A stretch of DNA of 64,000 bases from Apilactobacillus waqarii (GCF_019061205.1 NZ_JAHQYH010000001.1:1-64000), one strand, 5' to 3'. Shown: positions 31,201 to 39,349, numbered from the stretch's first letter. The notes: generated from the letters alone by a model not told the origin. A program made the numbers and translations.

Positions 31201-33267
31201 TACATTAATTCCATTAAGAACAAACTTGGTATTCCGCTAAATAAGCGTGTGATTTTATATGCACCAACATTTAGAGCAGATGGTGGTTTTGATTTCAAAC
31301 TTGATTTAGACAAGTTACAAGAAAAATTATCAGACGGTTACGTGCTACTTGTTCGTTTGCATTACTTTGTAGCTCACTCAAATAGTTTCTACAACAATCC
31401 TGGATTCGTATACGATGTTAGTGACTACGACAACATTAATGATTTATACCTAATCAGTGATGCGATGATCACCGATTACTCATCAGTAATGTTTGACTAC
31501 GCACATCTAAAACGTCCAATGATTTTCTACGCATACGATGCTGACTGGTACTTAGACGAAGCTAATCGTGGGGTTTACCTAGATTACTACAAGCAAATGC
31601 CTGGACCAATTGTTAAGACTGAAGACGAATTGATTGATCGCATCAGACATATCGATTCAGTCGCAGACAATTATGCAGACCAAATGGAAACATTCTGTGA
31701 TGAGTTTGCTCAATATGGTCGTAATGGGGATGCCACTCAACAAGTTGTTGAAACAGTATTGAACACCCAAAGAGAAGATTTAGACCAAGAACCAGCCAAG
31801 AGTCTGCTATTTAAGAAGATTGGTCATTTCTGGGATACTAACTTCTTCCAAGCTAAGTTGTTAAATGAACTATCAAAACGCCTTGCTAAGAAGGATATCG
31901 TAATCTTCGATAGTTTCTTCGGAACTCAATATTCAGACAATCCTAAGGCGATTTATGAATACATGAAGGCCAACAATCCTGGTTTCAAACTATACTGGAA
32001 CGTAAACAAGGAAGATCGTGAATTCTTTGAATTAAACCAAATTCCTTATGTAACTAGATTTGGTTTCAAGGGAATCTTAAAACAAGCTAGAGCTAAGTAC
32101 TGGGTAACCAATTCACGTCGTCCATTCAGATGGCACCCAAGTAAGGACACTGTTGTATTACAAACTTGGCATGGTACACCACTAAAGACCATTGGTGCCG
32201 ACGTTATGAAGGTAACAATGCCTGGTGTAAACGTTGCTAAGTATCACGAAGAAGTCTTTAAGGATAACAGAAGATGGACTAGATTGATTGCACCTAACAT
32301 GTATTCAGCAGAAATCATGCAACGCTGCTTTAGAATGCAAGCCAGTCAAATTCAATTGGATGGATACCCAAGAAATGATATCTTAGTAAACCATACTTCT
32401 AACGATATCAGAGAAATCAAGGAAGACTTGGGCATTGAAGATAACAAGAAGGTTATCTTATATGCTCCAACTTGGCGTGATAATGAATACATTAAAAACG
32501 ATGAATTTACCGCCAAGCTACACCTTGATTTACAAAAGCTACGCGAACGTTATGAAGGCAAAGCATACGTATTAGTTAGAACTCATTACTTAATATCTAA
32601 CAATCTAGACTTAAGTGATTACGAAGGTTTTGCACTAAACGTAAGCAACTACCCAGATATTGCTGAATTGTATCTAATCAGTGATGTCTTGATTACCGAC
32701 TACTCATCAGTAATGTTTGATTACGCAACATTAAAACGTCCAATGATCTTCTTTACCTATGACTTAGAAGATTATGCGAATGCTATTCGTGGATTCTACT
32801 TTGACTTCATTAAGGAAGCTCCAGGTCCAATCGTTAAGACTAATGATGAAGTAATCGAAAGTCTTGATGATATATTCAACAACGGATGGACTCCAGATGA
32901 TAAGTATGAAGCATTCTACAAGAAGTATTCAGCTTGGATGGATGGTAATGCATCTAAACGTTCTGTTGAAAAGATGCTAAGTGATCACAGTCTTGAAACA
33001 TTCTATAGTGATGATTTATCAATACAAGGATTAAGTGATCAAATGATTGCCAAAGACTGTGCAACCCTTTGGGCAAAAGATAAGGACTTCGCTAACTATC
33101 GTGATAATCATTTTGTTAAGTATCTAGATGGTGATAGAGAAGTGAAAGTAATTAAGACAGCTCAATTATGTGATAGAGAATTCAAAGAATTCTTAGGTGC
33201 TAAGTACGCATTAGTAAGTTTAGACAATCATAATTACTGGATTAATACAGAAGAATTAAGCAAATAA
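28228..33267 (+). CDS. Trimodular GT2 glycosyltransferase plus two CDP-glycerol glycerophosphotransferase modules
   Basis: 1679 residues. Residues 1 to about 330 are a family 2 glycosyltransferase: VIVACYNVQDYIEKCL, DDGS at 42-45 and DGDD (metal-binding) at 93-96. Residues about 370-820 are a beta-rich region of repeated strand segments without motifs I recognise. Two TagF-type (Glyphos_transf) modules follow: module A (about 826-1130) with LHGTFLK, FPRNDELY, RLHYF and [10 protein letters not shown]; module B (about 1223-1551) with WHGTPLK, YPRNDIL, RTHYL and [10 protein letters not shown]. Each keeps both catalytic histidine motifs. A C-terminal tail of about 125 residues ends the protein. 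There is no signal peptide; such enzymes work on the inner membrane face. It likely builds a teichoic-acid-like or glycerol-phosphate-containing surface polymer. Own promoter and terminator: monocistronic. Confidence 0.85.
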   Translation: MNEPYLSVIVACYNVQDYIEKCLSSIANTNFPMESLEVLMIDDGSTDNTSKIIDEFANKYNSFRALHKENGGLSNTRNYGMKHARGKYIAFVDGDDIVPANAYPSMAFKARQNDSDLVVGFVKRFDKDRYENSYLHSFAVHDDYDNTHITTNHDLIYDTTSWNKLYKRSFLLDNSIKFVEGIIYEDIPFSMEAHLKSHKTSVVEDDVYEWRWRESADSITQTRSALSNFESRLSSLRRTLQIILNNGFSEEDSFVQDFKYKALFLDLFIFTQSLGDNSSDYIYQAQEMVYKFLRDWHLWDSEIFYRLPVKQQILYSAIRYNDVDVINDISYKKQIGEFKHSIGGSNYRLIAPELGDKKQLVDNVNLNDNNSRFNQKIRDVEFTNVDNGDIRIDGAFKITKLHLVKQTFGDGNKNESLQASLINVKNQKTIKVQIKRVESPFVRRTLKPNAKYNNADYEVKFNIKQAIDTLGVGTWKVQIKNTVDNHIMVKDFATDPIEKLTQKAILPFEYNGVKVITRFNSVGSLVFEVIDLNSDSDRRPVVSYPTVSDDKQELSFNVDNMDVSGYNAVLMAANGTAIHSIDQNENSFAFNVKEINDKARNQELKLIILDNFTHAEMNYSFSSNKINQQINLDDGDAISLFYGDIKNMQLMIEEAPFVAKNVTVDANNVLHVSAKMNKAVDPSSVLVSQAHVELISADKATRKVLDPVSNHFQINGDSFDFDFALTSNNNEQLDLLEGDYQFKIYLQVDGKAHTYRIKYAKKCRIKTTELPFNGKSQIFYAVKKDKSMNLIFKVDQPFFGAMDAKKGLRAISYSVLYPLMRLLPLRNVMVFDSYWSSKFDSNEKLMYQYVEENHPEIKPVWIFNNIETKITGDGEKVRVNTFKYWYYLAVARYIIQNTNMPNRYAKRKGQIEVETLHGTFLKHMGFDEPHFKFGTNKLQNRFAMRNRRWDYLVVPSDYMEKTAKHAFNYSQKIIKSGFPRNDELYTHNNTDYINSIKNKLGIPLNKRVILYAPTFRADGGFDFKLDLDKLQEKLSDGYVLLVRLHYFVAHSNSFYNNPGFVYDVSDYDNINDLYLISDAMITDYSSVMFDYAHLKRPMIFYAYDADWYLDEANRGVYLDYYKQMPGPIVKTEDELIDRIRHIDSVADNYADQMETFCDEFAQYGRNGDATQQVVETVLNTQREDLDQEPAKSLLFKKIGHFWDTNFFQAKLLNELSKRLAKKDIVIFDSFFGTQYSDNPKAIYEYMKANNPGFKLYWNVNKEDREFFELNQIPYVTRFGFKGILKQARAKYWVTNSRRPFRWHPSKDTVVLQTWHGTPLKTIGADVMKVTMPGVNVAKYHEEVFKDNRRWTRLIAPNMYSAEIMQRCFRMQASQIQLDGYPRNDILVNHTSNDIREIKEDLGIEDNKKVILYAPTWRDNEYIKNDEFTAKLHLDLQKLRERYEGKAYVLVRTHYLISNNLDLSDYEGFALNVSNYPDIAELYLISDVLITDYSSVMFDYATLKRPMIFFTYDLEDYANAIRGFYFDFIKEAPGPIVKTNDEVIESLDDIFNNGWTPDDKYEAFYKKYSAWMDGNASKRSVEKMLSDHSLETFYSDDLSIQGLSDQMIAKDCATLWAKDKDFANYRDNHFVKYLDGDREVKVIKTAQLCDREFKEFLGAKYALVSLDNHNYWINTEELSK

Positions 33268-33271
33268 GATT

Positions 33272-33307
33272 GAAGCATCAACGGTTTATCGTTGATGCTT
33301 CTTTTTT
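33272..33307 (+). terminator. Terminator after the trimodular polymerase gene
   Basis: Perfect 12-base stem GAAGCATCAACG (33272-33283) with CGTTGATGCTTC (33290-33301), loop GTTTAT, then TTTTTT. Confidence 0.95.
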
Positions 33308-33364
33308 GTTGAAAAAAAATTGAGCTTTTTTATGAAAGGGGTTTATTTTATTTTTAAAATGGTT

Positions 33365-33370
33365 TATAAT
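33365..33370 (+). promoter_or_regulatory. Possible promoter upstream of the structured leader
   Basis: A perfect TATAAT, with only a weak TTTATT at the -35 position (33342-33347). If used, transcription starts near 33377 and includes the structured element. Confidence 0.4.
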
Positions 33371-33401
33371 TTATTTTGTTATAAAGTTCACAAGCAAAAA
33401 A

Positions 33402-33473
33402 CAAGTGATGATTATTACAAAAATCATTTGCGAAGACATATCAAACTAATTGATATGCGAGGCAATTAACTTG
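33402..33473 (+). promoter_or_regulatory. Candidate structured leader RNA (three-way junction)
   Basis: Closing stem CAAGT (33402-33406) with ACTTG (33469-33473); second stem ATGATT (33408-33413) with AATCAT (33422-33427); third stem CATATCAA (33437-33444) with TTGATATG (33450-33457), extended below by TTGC (33428-33431) with GCAA (33462-33465) across a purine-rich internal loop GAAGA / CGAG. I do not recognise it as a known riboswitch class. Folding by eye only. Confidence 0.4.
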
Positions 33474-33537
33474 ATTTTATAATATTTCATGTTATTATTT
33501 ATTTGTTAATTAAGTTTGTGCTTTATTGCACTAAGTC

Positions 33538-33561
33538 TTTGATAGCTTGTTAGCTTTCAAA
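33538..33561 (+). promoter_or_regulatory. Hairpin in the leader of the membrane protein gene
   Basis: TTTGA-T-AGCT (33538-33547) pairs with AGCT-T-TCAAA (33552-33561), one mismatch, TGTT loop. Lies about 65 bases before the start codon; no T-run follows, so not a terminator. Confidence 0.4.
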
Positions 33562-33626
33562 TGCTAGATAAATTTTTCACAATTAAAAAATAATATTAAA
33601 ATTTACAGGTAAGGGGTATTTCTATC

Positions 33627-34367
33627 ATGCAAATTAGTGCAAGTGCTACTAAGTCAAAAAGAACCATTTCTTGGACAAGCTCTATTATTTACTTTTTAAT
33701 CTCACTAGTTATTAACTCATTGGGGAATGTTTTAACACTAGTAACTAGTGCCAAAATTCATCCATCATTTCTAGGATCAGCATACTGGACAGCTGCTGAA
33801 AACAACCTAGGATACGCCGTTTTAGGTGATGGTAAATGGGTTTTATTCTGGGCATTCTTTGGACTAGGAATGTTAATTACAGTTCTTAACTCAATTCTAG
33901 TTGGAAAATGGAGCTGGAGCAGAGTTATTGGTAACGCTGCTTTCTTAGGACCATTCTCATTATTGATTAACTATTTCAACGGTGTTGTAAGTAACTGGTT
34001 ACCAGAAGCACACGGAATTGGAATGACATTAGCATACGTATTACTTAACTTCGTTGGTGTTTCATTTATTGCAATCGCAATTTCAATTTACCAAAGAGTT
34101 AACATTGCGCTACATCCTGCTGATGATTTAATGCAAATTTTAAGATTTAAATACTGTGATGGAAATGCCTCAAAGGCAATGTGGTTCTCATACATTCCAC
34201 CAACTATCATGGCAATTATCGCTATTGTAATTACTCACCAATTCAATAACTTTGGATTAGGAACCTTGTTCGCATTCTTCTTCCAAGGAGGAATCACAGG
34301 GATCGCTGATAAGCATGTCTTTACCAAGCTAAAGCATCAAGCTCTTGATGTTGGAGAAGTAAAATAA
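33627..34367 (+). CDS. Integral membrane protein, YczE/YitT-like (function unknown)
   Basis: 246 residues with about six hydrophobic segments (approximately 18-40, 70-90, 103-118, 133-155, 188-205, 212-228). The overall pattern, including GMLITVLNSILVGKWSWSRVIGN and an ending cytosolic tail, resembles the YczE/YyaS group of small membrane proteins often annotated as hypothetical or DUF6198; this is a weak resemblance and the substrate is unknown. ATG at 33627 follows GGTAAGGGGTATT. It stands alone between terminators and has an unusually long structured 5' region, which suggests regulation at the RNA level, perhaps by a ligand it transports. Confidence 0.6.
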   Translation: MQISASATKSKRTISWTSSIIYFLISLVINSLGNVLTLVTSAKIHPSFLGSAYWTAAENNLGYAVLGDGKWVLFWAFFGLGMLITVLNSILVGKWSWSRVIGNAAFLGPFSLLINYFNGVVSNWLPEAHGIGMTLAYVLLNFVGVSFIAIAISIYQRVNIALHPADDLMQILRFKYCDGNASKAMWFSYIPPTIMAIIAIVITHQFNNFGLGTLFAFFFQGGITGIADKHVFTKLKHQALDVGEVK

Positions 34368-34375
34368 TAAATCTT

Positions 34376-34418
34376 AAACGCCTAATTTCTGTGTAAACAA
34401 CAGACATTTGGCGTTTTT
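34376..34418 (+). terminator. Terminator after the membrane protein gene
   Basis: Outer stem AAACGCC (34376-34382) with GGCGTTT (34410-34416), inner stem TCTGT with ACAGA (34388-34404), then TTT. Confidence 0.8.
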
Positions 34419-34436
34419 ATTTATGTCTAATATAGG

Positions 34437-34465
34437 TAGACAATTTAGCAAACTTAATATAAAAT
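34437..34465 (+). promoter_or_regulatory. Promoter for the small basic protein gene
   Basis: TAGACA, 17 bases, TAAAAT. Confidence 0.5.
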
Positions 34466-34544
34466 TTATATAGAATGATTTATGGACAGATTATGCTTTA
34501 TTAAAAAGCAATTGCAAAATATTAAAAATGGAGGTGTACAAACA

Positions 34545-34874
34545 ATGCTTAATCGAACTAAAAAGTTTTTAAGAGATAATGGATACTACTACAAAAAGAC
34601 TTACATTAGACCATTGCTTACTCCAGATAACGTTTACGTGTTTAGATTCGGAAAGAAACATTTAGATAACCGTTTGATCATCAGATACGGTCACAAATGG
34701 ACAGGTAGACAAAAAATTAATGAAATTGATTTAAGACTTCATAAACAAAAACATCCACGAATTTTTAAGGATGAAAATTCATTGATGCTTTATTTGGAAT
34801 CTCACTTGCAACAACATGAGGAAAAACTTAAGCAGCTAAAGATTCAAGAAAAAGAAAAGACAGAATCTAAATAG
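34545..34874 (+). CDS. Small basic protein of unknown function
   Basis: 109 residues from ATG 34545, which follows TGGAGGTG at eight bases; an in-frame ATG at 34482 would add 21 residues but has no ribosome binding site and overlaps the predicted start of transcription. The protein is Lys/Arg/Tyr-rich in its N-terminal half (NRTKKFLRDNGYYYKKTYIR), has a central strand-rich part (NVYVFRFGK, NRLIIRYGH), and ends in a charged probable coiled coil (SHLQQHEEKLKQLKIQEKEK). No membrane segment or signal. Such a composition would suit nucleic-acid or ribosome binding, but that is speculation. Monocistronic, between its own promoter and terminator. Confidence 0.7.
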   Translation: MLNRTKKFLRDNGYYYKKTYIRPLLTPDNVYVFRFGKKHLDNRLIIRYGHKWTGRQKINEIDLRLHKQKHPRIFKDENSLMLYLESHLQQHEEKLKQLKIQEKEKTESK

Positions 34875-34892
34875 TACGCTAAATTAATCGGG

Positions 34893-34926
34893 GGTGTGTC
34901 CTATAAGAGGGATGCACCTTTTTTGT
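34893..34926 (+). terminator. Terminator before prmA
   Basis: GGTGTGTCC (34893-34901) pairs with GGATGCACC (34110+800: bases 34910-34918) through two wobble pairs, followed by six T. Confidence 0.75.
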
Positions 34927-34949
34927 AAAAGTTAACAGGGGTGTTTGAA

Positions 34950-35834
34950 ATGGAATGGACTGAAATATCAGTATTAACAAATGATGAATCTCAAGATGCA
35001 GTTATTAATATCTTGATGGAATTTGGATCTCTAGGTGTGGAATTAGATTCAAGAGACGACGGAGTATTGAGAATTAACTCATATTTTCCAGAAGACTTTG
35101 ACATTAAATCAAAGGTGCCAGCAATCCAAGAAAGAGTGGATCAATTAAAGAGTTTTGGACTAAATCCAGGAATGGGTAAGGTTGTTACCAAGGACTTAAA
35201 TGATGACAAGTGGAACACTGAATGGGAAAAGTACTACCATGCAAAACGTATTACCAAGTTCTTAACAATCTCGCCAGTATGGGAAGATTATAAGAAAGAA
35301 TCAGATGATGAATTGGTAATTAAACTAGATCCAAAGAAGGCTTTTGGTACTGGGGTACATCCAACCACTGTTTTATGTCTTCAAGCAATTGAAAACATCA
35401 TTAGAGAAGGTCAAAGCATTCTAGATATTGGAACTGGTTCTGGGGTCTTAAGTATTGGTGCCAAACTATTAGGTGCTTCCGATATTGAAGCCTATGACTA
35501 TGATGACGATGCCGTTACATCTGCCAAACAAAACGTTGCCTTAAATGGCTTTGCTGACGATATTAAGGTTGGTAAGAACAGTTTGCTAGATGGCATTACT
35601 AAAAAGGTAGATATCATTTTTGCGAACATGCTTCCAGAAGCGGTATTACCATTAATTCCACAAGCAGTTAATAATCTAAATCCTGGCGGACAAATTATCA
35701 TTTCCGGTATTATTAAGGAAAAACTAGATATTACCAATCAAACACTTAAGGACAACGATTTCGTAATTGATCAAGTATCAATGTTAGGTGATTGGTGCGG
35801 GATTACAGCTCATTTAAGAAGGGATGATGAATAG
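34950..35834 (+). CDS. prmA: Ribosomal protein L11 methyltransferase
   Basis: 294 residues from ATG 34950; a GTG three codons earlier overlaps the ribosome binding site (CAGGGGTG) and is less likely. The opening MEWTEISVLT is the typical PrmA start. An N-terminal L11-binding domain is followed by the SAM-dependent methyltransferase domain, with AFGTGVHPTTVLCLQ (about 132-146) and motif I ILDIGTGSGVLSIGA (about 161-175); the NMLPEAVLPLIP block resembles the NIL.EVL catalytic region. It trimethylates L11. Its stop directly abuts the rsmE start, as usual in Firmicutes. No promoter is obvious beyond the terminator of the preceding gene, so transcription may rely on read-through. Confidence 0.93.
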   Translation: MEWTEISVLTNDESQDAVINILMEFGSLGVELDSRDDGVLRINSYFPEDFDIKSKVPAIQERVDQLKSFGLNPGMGKVVTKDLNDDKWNTEWEKYYHAKRITKFLTISPVWEDYKKESDDELVIKLDPKKAFGTGVHPTTVLCLQAIENIIREGQSILDIGTGSGVLSIGAKLLGASDIEAYDYDDDAVTSAKQNVALNGFADDIKVGKNSLLDGITKKVDIIFANMLPEAVLPLIPQAVNNLNPGGQIIISGIIKEKLDITNQTLKDNDFVIDQVSMLGDWCGITAHLRRDDE

Positions 35835-36578
35835 ATGCAACACTACTTTACAGACCAAATATTGAGTAATGATACTGAATTTGAGGTTAGTGCTGATATC
35901 GCTCATCACTTTATGGGTGTTTTACGTTCCACAGAGGGAAATCGTTTCGAAATCGTTGATGGAAATCACCAACTTTTTGTTGCCGAATTAACCGACAATG
36001 AAAATAATCTAGCTAAAGTTGTGGAAGCATCTGATAAGGATGTTGAACTACCGGCTGATGCTGTTATCATTTGCGGTTTGCCAAAGAAGGAAAAGGCCGA
36101 ATTAGTGGTCCAAAAAGCCACCGAGTTAGGGGTAAAAAAGATTATCTTTACCCCAACAGATTGGGCCATTGCTAAATGGAACAATAAAGCAGAAAAGAAG
36201 TTACAACGTTTTAGAAAAATCGCTAGAAGTGCTGCTGAACAATCACACCGAAATGTGATTCCAGAAGTTGAATATATTAATTCAATCAAGGAATTAGCTA
36301 ACTATGATTTTGATCATCGTTTAATTGCTTACGAAGAATCAGCTAAGCATGGTGAAAAATCTGATTTAATTAAGACACTAGATCAGACCAAACCGGGTGA
36401 AAGTGTCGCAATGTTCTTTGGACCTGAAGGAGGCATATCTCCTAAGGAAGTTGAAACTTTACAATCAATGGGATATTTGACTTGTGGATTAGGTCCTAGA
36501 ATTTTAAGAACTGAAACAGCACCATTTTACTTTTTATCAGCTTTATCAGTTCATATGGAATTAAACTCATTAAATTAA
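35835..36578 (+). CDS. rsmE: 16S rRNA (uracil(1498)-N3)-methyltransferase
   Basis: 247 residues. An N-terminal PUA-like domain (HHFMGVLRSTEGNRFEIVDG) is followed by a SPOUT methyltransferase domain whose knot contains FFGPEGGISPKEVE (about 194-207) and the C-terminal GLGPRILRTETAPFY motif, both diagnostic. It methylates U1498 of 16S rRNA in the decoding region. ATG begins at the base after the prmA stop, with GGGATGATGAA as ribosome binding site inside prmA, so translation is coupled. Confidence 0.95.
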   Translation: MQHYFTDQILSNDTEFEVSADIAHHFMGVLRSTEGNRFEIVDGNHQLFVAELTDNENNLAKVVEASDKDVELPADAVIICGLPKKEKAELVVQKATELGVKKIIFTPTDWAIAKWNNKAEKKLQRFRKIARSAAEQSHRNVIPEVEYINSIKELANYDFDHRLIAYEESAKHGEKSDLIKTLDQTKPGESVAMFFGPEGGISPKEVETLQSMGYLTCGLGPRILRTETAPFYFLSALSVHMELNSLN

Positions 36579-36587
36579 TGATAGAAT
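36579..36587 (+). promoter_or_regulatory. Possible extended -10 promoter for rel
   Basis: TGATAGAAT: TGA directly before TAGAAT (36582-36587), with TTAAAC about 15 bases further upstream. Moderate match only. Confidence 0.35.
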
Positions 36588-36621
36588 ATAGAAAATAAAT
36601 GATTGGAAGAAGGTTTTGGAA

Positions 36622-38850
36622 ATGTCTGAACATAAGATTTGGTCTAAAGAAGACTTATTTAAAGAAATTTCCAGTTACATGAATGAACAACATGTAGGAA
36701 TTGTTAAAAAAGCATACGAATTTGCGTCAATTTGTCATAAAGACCAATTTAGACAATCCGGAGAACCTTATATTGTTCATCCAATTCAAGTAGCTAGTAT
36801 TTTAGCAACATTAAAAATGGACCCAGAAACCGTTAGTGCGGGCCTATTGCACGATGTTGTTGAAGATACCGGAGCAGAATTATCTGATATCGCTGAACTA
36901 TTCGGAAACGATATCGAACTAATCGTAGACGGTGTTACCAAGCTTGGTAAGATTAAGTACAAGTCTAACCAAGAACAATTGGCCGAAAACCACCGTAAGC
37001 TATTGTTAGCAATGTGTAAGGATATTCGTGTCATGATTGTTAAATTGGCTGACCGTTTGCATAACATGCGTACCCTAAAGCATTTAAAACCAGAAAAGCA
37101 ACGTCGTATTTCTAATGAAACATTGGAAATCTACGCACCACTTGCTGATCGTTTGGGGATTGGGACAATTAAGTGGGAATTAGAAGATATCTCACTTAGA
37201 TACCTTAACCCACAACAATACTACCGCATTGTTCACTTAATGAACTCTAAGCGAGACGAACGTGTTTCATACATTAACGAAGCCGTTAAAGAGGTTAACC
37301 AACAGGTTAAACAAATGGGACTTAAGAATGTGGAAGTCTACGGTAGACCAAAGCACTTATATTCCGTTTACCACAAGATGGTCATTAAAAAGAAGCAATT
37401 CGAACAAATCTATGACCTCTTGGCCGTTAGATGTATTGTTGATTCCATTAAGGACTGTTATGCAGTTTTAGGTGCTATTCATACCAAGTGGTCACCAATG
37501 CCCGGTCGTTTTAAGGACTACATTGCAATGCCTAAGGCTAATATGTACCAATCCTTGCATACGACTGTTGTTGGACCTGGTGGACGTCCATTGGAAGTTC
37601 AAATCAGAACTAAGGAAATGCATCAAATCGCTGAGTATGGGGTTGCTGCTCACTGGGCTTACAAAGAAGGAGCTACAGATGAAGTTAAGGAATCTTCAGA
37701 CAATAACCGTTTGAACTGGTTTAAGCGCATTATTGAACTACAAGAAGATACCGATAGCGCCTCTGACTTTATGGACGGCGTAAAAGGTGACCTATTCGGG
37801 GACCACGTATATGCATTCACTCCTCAAGGAGATGTGTTGGAATTACCAAAGGGTGCCGGACCACTTGATATGGCATACCTAATTCATACCGATATTGGTA
37901 ATCATACCGTTGGGTCTCGTGTTAACAGTAAAATCGAACCATTGGATTACCAAATCCAAACCGGTGACATTGTTGAAATCATGACATCTTCTAGCTCTGC
38001 TGGTCCTAGCCAAGACTGGATTAGTCTTGTATCAACAAGCCGTGCTAAACACAAGATTCGTCAATATTTCAAGACACGTGATCGTGAAAAGAACGTTAAC
38101 GCCGGAAGAGAAATCTTGACCAAGGCCGTTAAGGATGCCGGTTATGATGTTAATGAAATCATGACCAAAGAACATCTTGAAGATGCAATCAAGGGCACAT
38201 ATTACAATCAAGTTAACGATATGTTTGCTGAAATCGGTTTTGGTAATAAACAACCAAACGGAATTGTTAACATCCTAACCGCCAGCATCAGAGATGAAGC
38301 TGAAAAGAAGAGAATTGAACAACAACAAAAAGATATTTTGGAAAACCACCAAACAATCGAAAAGACAACCGATGAAGTTAACAAGACTAATAAGAATAAG
38401 AAACCTTCAGATGGAATTGTAATCGAAGGAGTCGACAACCTATTAGTTCGTTTGAGTCACTGTTGTTCACCTGTTCCAGGCGATGAAGTGGTCGGATACA
38501 TCACCAAAGGACGTGGGGTATCTGTTCACCGTAAGGACTGTCCAAACATTAACGATAATGACGAACGTTTGGTAAGTGTTACTTGGAACATTGCTTCAGA
38601 TAATCACGCTTCATTCAGTGCAAACATCGAAGTACAAGGATACAACCGCAATAACTTGTTGAACGATGTTATCAAGAAGGTCAGCACCATTTGCAAACAA
38701 ATCAATTCAATTGAAGGAAAAGTAGATCACGATAAGACTGCCGTTATTTCATTGAAGGTAGGGGTTCGTAATCTAGAACAATTGGATATGATTATTGACC
38801 ACTTGAAGAATATTCCTGATGTTTACGTAGTAAAAAGACCATTTATGTAA
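36622..38850 (+). CDS. rel: Bifunctional (p)ppGpp synthetase/hydrolase, RelA/SpoT homologue
   Basis: 742 residues from ATG 36622, with GGAAGAAGG upstream; a TTG two codons earlier is not preferred. HD hydrolase domain (about 30-200) with HP at 53-54 and HD at 77-78; synthetase domain (about 230-370) with [10 protein letters not shown] and [16 protein letters not shown] domain (about 395-455); zinc-finger/RIS region with [22 protein letters not shown] (two blocks, about 610-632); C-terminal ACT domain (about 665-742). Both catalytic halves look intact, so it should both make and degrade the alarmone in response to uncharged tRNA on ribosomes. Ten bases before dtd, the usual Firmicutes pair. 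Confidence 0.97.
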   Translation: MSEHKIWSKEDLFKEISSYMNEQHVGIVKKAYEFASICHKDQFRQSGEPYIVHPIQVASILATLKMDPETVSAGLLHDVVEDTGAELSDIAELFGNDIELIVDGVTKLGKIKYKSNQEQLAENHRKLLLAMCKDIRVMIVKLADRLHNMRTLKHLKPEKQRRISNETLEIYAPLADRLGIGTIKWELEDISLRYLNPQQYYRIVHLMNSKRDERVSYINEAVKEVNQQVKQMGLKNVEVYGRPKHLYSVYHKMVIKKKQFEQIYDLLAVRCIVDSIKDCYAVLGAIHTKWSPMPGRFKDYIAMPKANMYQSLHTTVVGPGGRPLEVQIRTKEMHQIAEYGVAAHWAYKEGATDEVKESSDNNRLNWFKRIIELQEDTDSASDFMDGVKGDLFGDHVYAFTPQGDVLELPKGAGPLDMAYLIHTDIGNHTVGSRVNSKIEPLDYQIQTGDIVEIMTSSSSAGPSQDWISLVSTSRAKHKIRQYFKTRDREKNVNAGREILTKAVKDAGYDVNEIMTKEHLEDAIKGTYYNQVNDMFAEIGFGNKQPNGIVNILTASIRDEAEKKRIEQQQKDILENHQTIEKTTDEVNKTNKNKKPSDGIVIEGVDNLLVRLSHCCSPVPGDEVVGYITKGRGVSVHRKDCPNINDNDERLVSVTWNIASDNHASFSANIEVQGYNRNNLLNDVIKKVSTICKQINSIEGKVDHDKTAVISLKVGVRNLEQLDMIIDHLKNIPDVYVVKRPFM

Positions 38851-38860
38851 GGAGCTAATT

Positions 38861-39307
38861 ATGCGAGTTGTACTTCAAAGAGTCAGTCATGCGAGTGTAA
38901 CAATTGATAACGAACGAGTTGGTAAAATTAACCAAGGTTACTTGCTATTAGTTGGTATTAAAGATGGCGACACCAAAGACGATATTGATTACTTAGTGCG
39001 AAAGATTAGTAACTTACGCATTTTCGCTGACGAAGATGGTAAGACTAACTTGAGTTTACAATCAATTAATGGTGAAATCTTATCAGTATCACAATTTACT
39101 TTGTATGCTGATACCAAGAAGGGAAACCGTCCTTCATTCACCAAGGCGGGAAAACCTGATTTTGCATCAGATATGTATGACCAGTTTAATCAAGCATTAA
39201 GGGATGCTGGTAATCACGTTGAAACTGGACGTTTTGGCGCAGACATGCAAGTAGATTTGCAAAATGATGGTCCGTTTACAATTATTTTTGATACAGAAAA
39301 CAAATAA
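38861..39307 (+). CDS. dtd: D-aminoacyl-tRNA deacylase
   Basis: 148 residues. The opening [16 protein letters not shown], the active-site [10 protein letters not shown] (about 75-84), [11 protein letters not shown] and the C-terminal DGPFTI, containing the conserved Gly-Pro pair, all match DTD. It hydrolyses D-amino acids (and glycine) mischarged on tRNA, which suits a D-lactate and D-amino-acid-rich cell. ATG follows TAAGGAGC, ten bases after rel, so the two are cotranscribed; a short strong terminator closes the unit. Confidence 0.96.
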   Translation: MRVVLQRVSHASVTIDNERVGKINQGYLLLVGIKDGDTKDDIDYLVRKISNLRIFADEDGKTNLSLQSINGEILSVSQFTLYADTKKGNRPSFTKAGKPDFASDMYDQFNQALRDAGNHVETGRFGADMQVDLQNDGPFTIIFDTENK

Positions 39308-39332
39308 AAAGAGCTTGTGAAAGCTCTTTTTT
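39306..39332 (+). terminator. Terminator after dtd
   Basis: AAAAAGAGCTT (39306-39316), GTGA loop, AAGCTC followed by TTTTTT. Confidence 0.92.
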
Positions 39333-39349
39333 AATTAGGGGAGAAAGAC

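Larger units (their letters stand above)
33308..33626 (+). other. AT-rich gene-free leader region
   Basis: About 320 bases with no ORF of note. It holds a promoter-like TATAAT (33365-33370), a three-way-junction-like fold (33402-33473), further -10-like boxes (TATAAT 33478-33483; TTGATT 33471-33476 with TATTAT 33493-33498), and an imperfect hairpin (33538-33561) before the ribosome binding site of the next gene (GGTAAGGGG). I see no coding remnant or mobile element. Confidence 0.6.

Noticed and set aside
31477-32720. Repeated 20-base block as a mobile or recombination repeat
   Set aside because: It lies in frame within a conserved catalytic motif in each case; protein homology explains it better than a mobile repeat.
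33402-33473. Leader at 33.4 kb as a purine, TPP, preQ1-II or T-box riboswitch
   Set aside because: None of the invariant sequences of those classes (for example CTGAGA for TPP, GGTGG for T-box) is present, so no known name is assigned.
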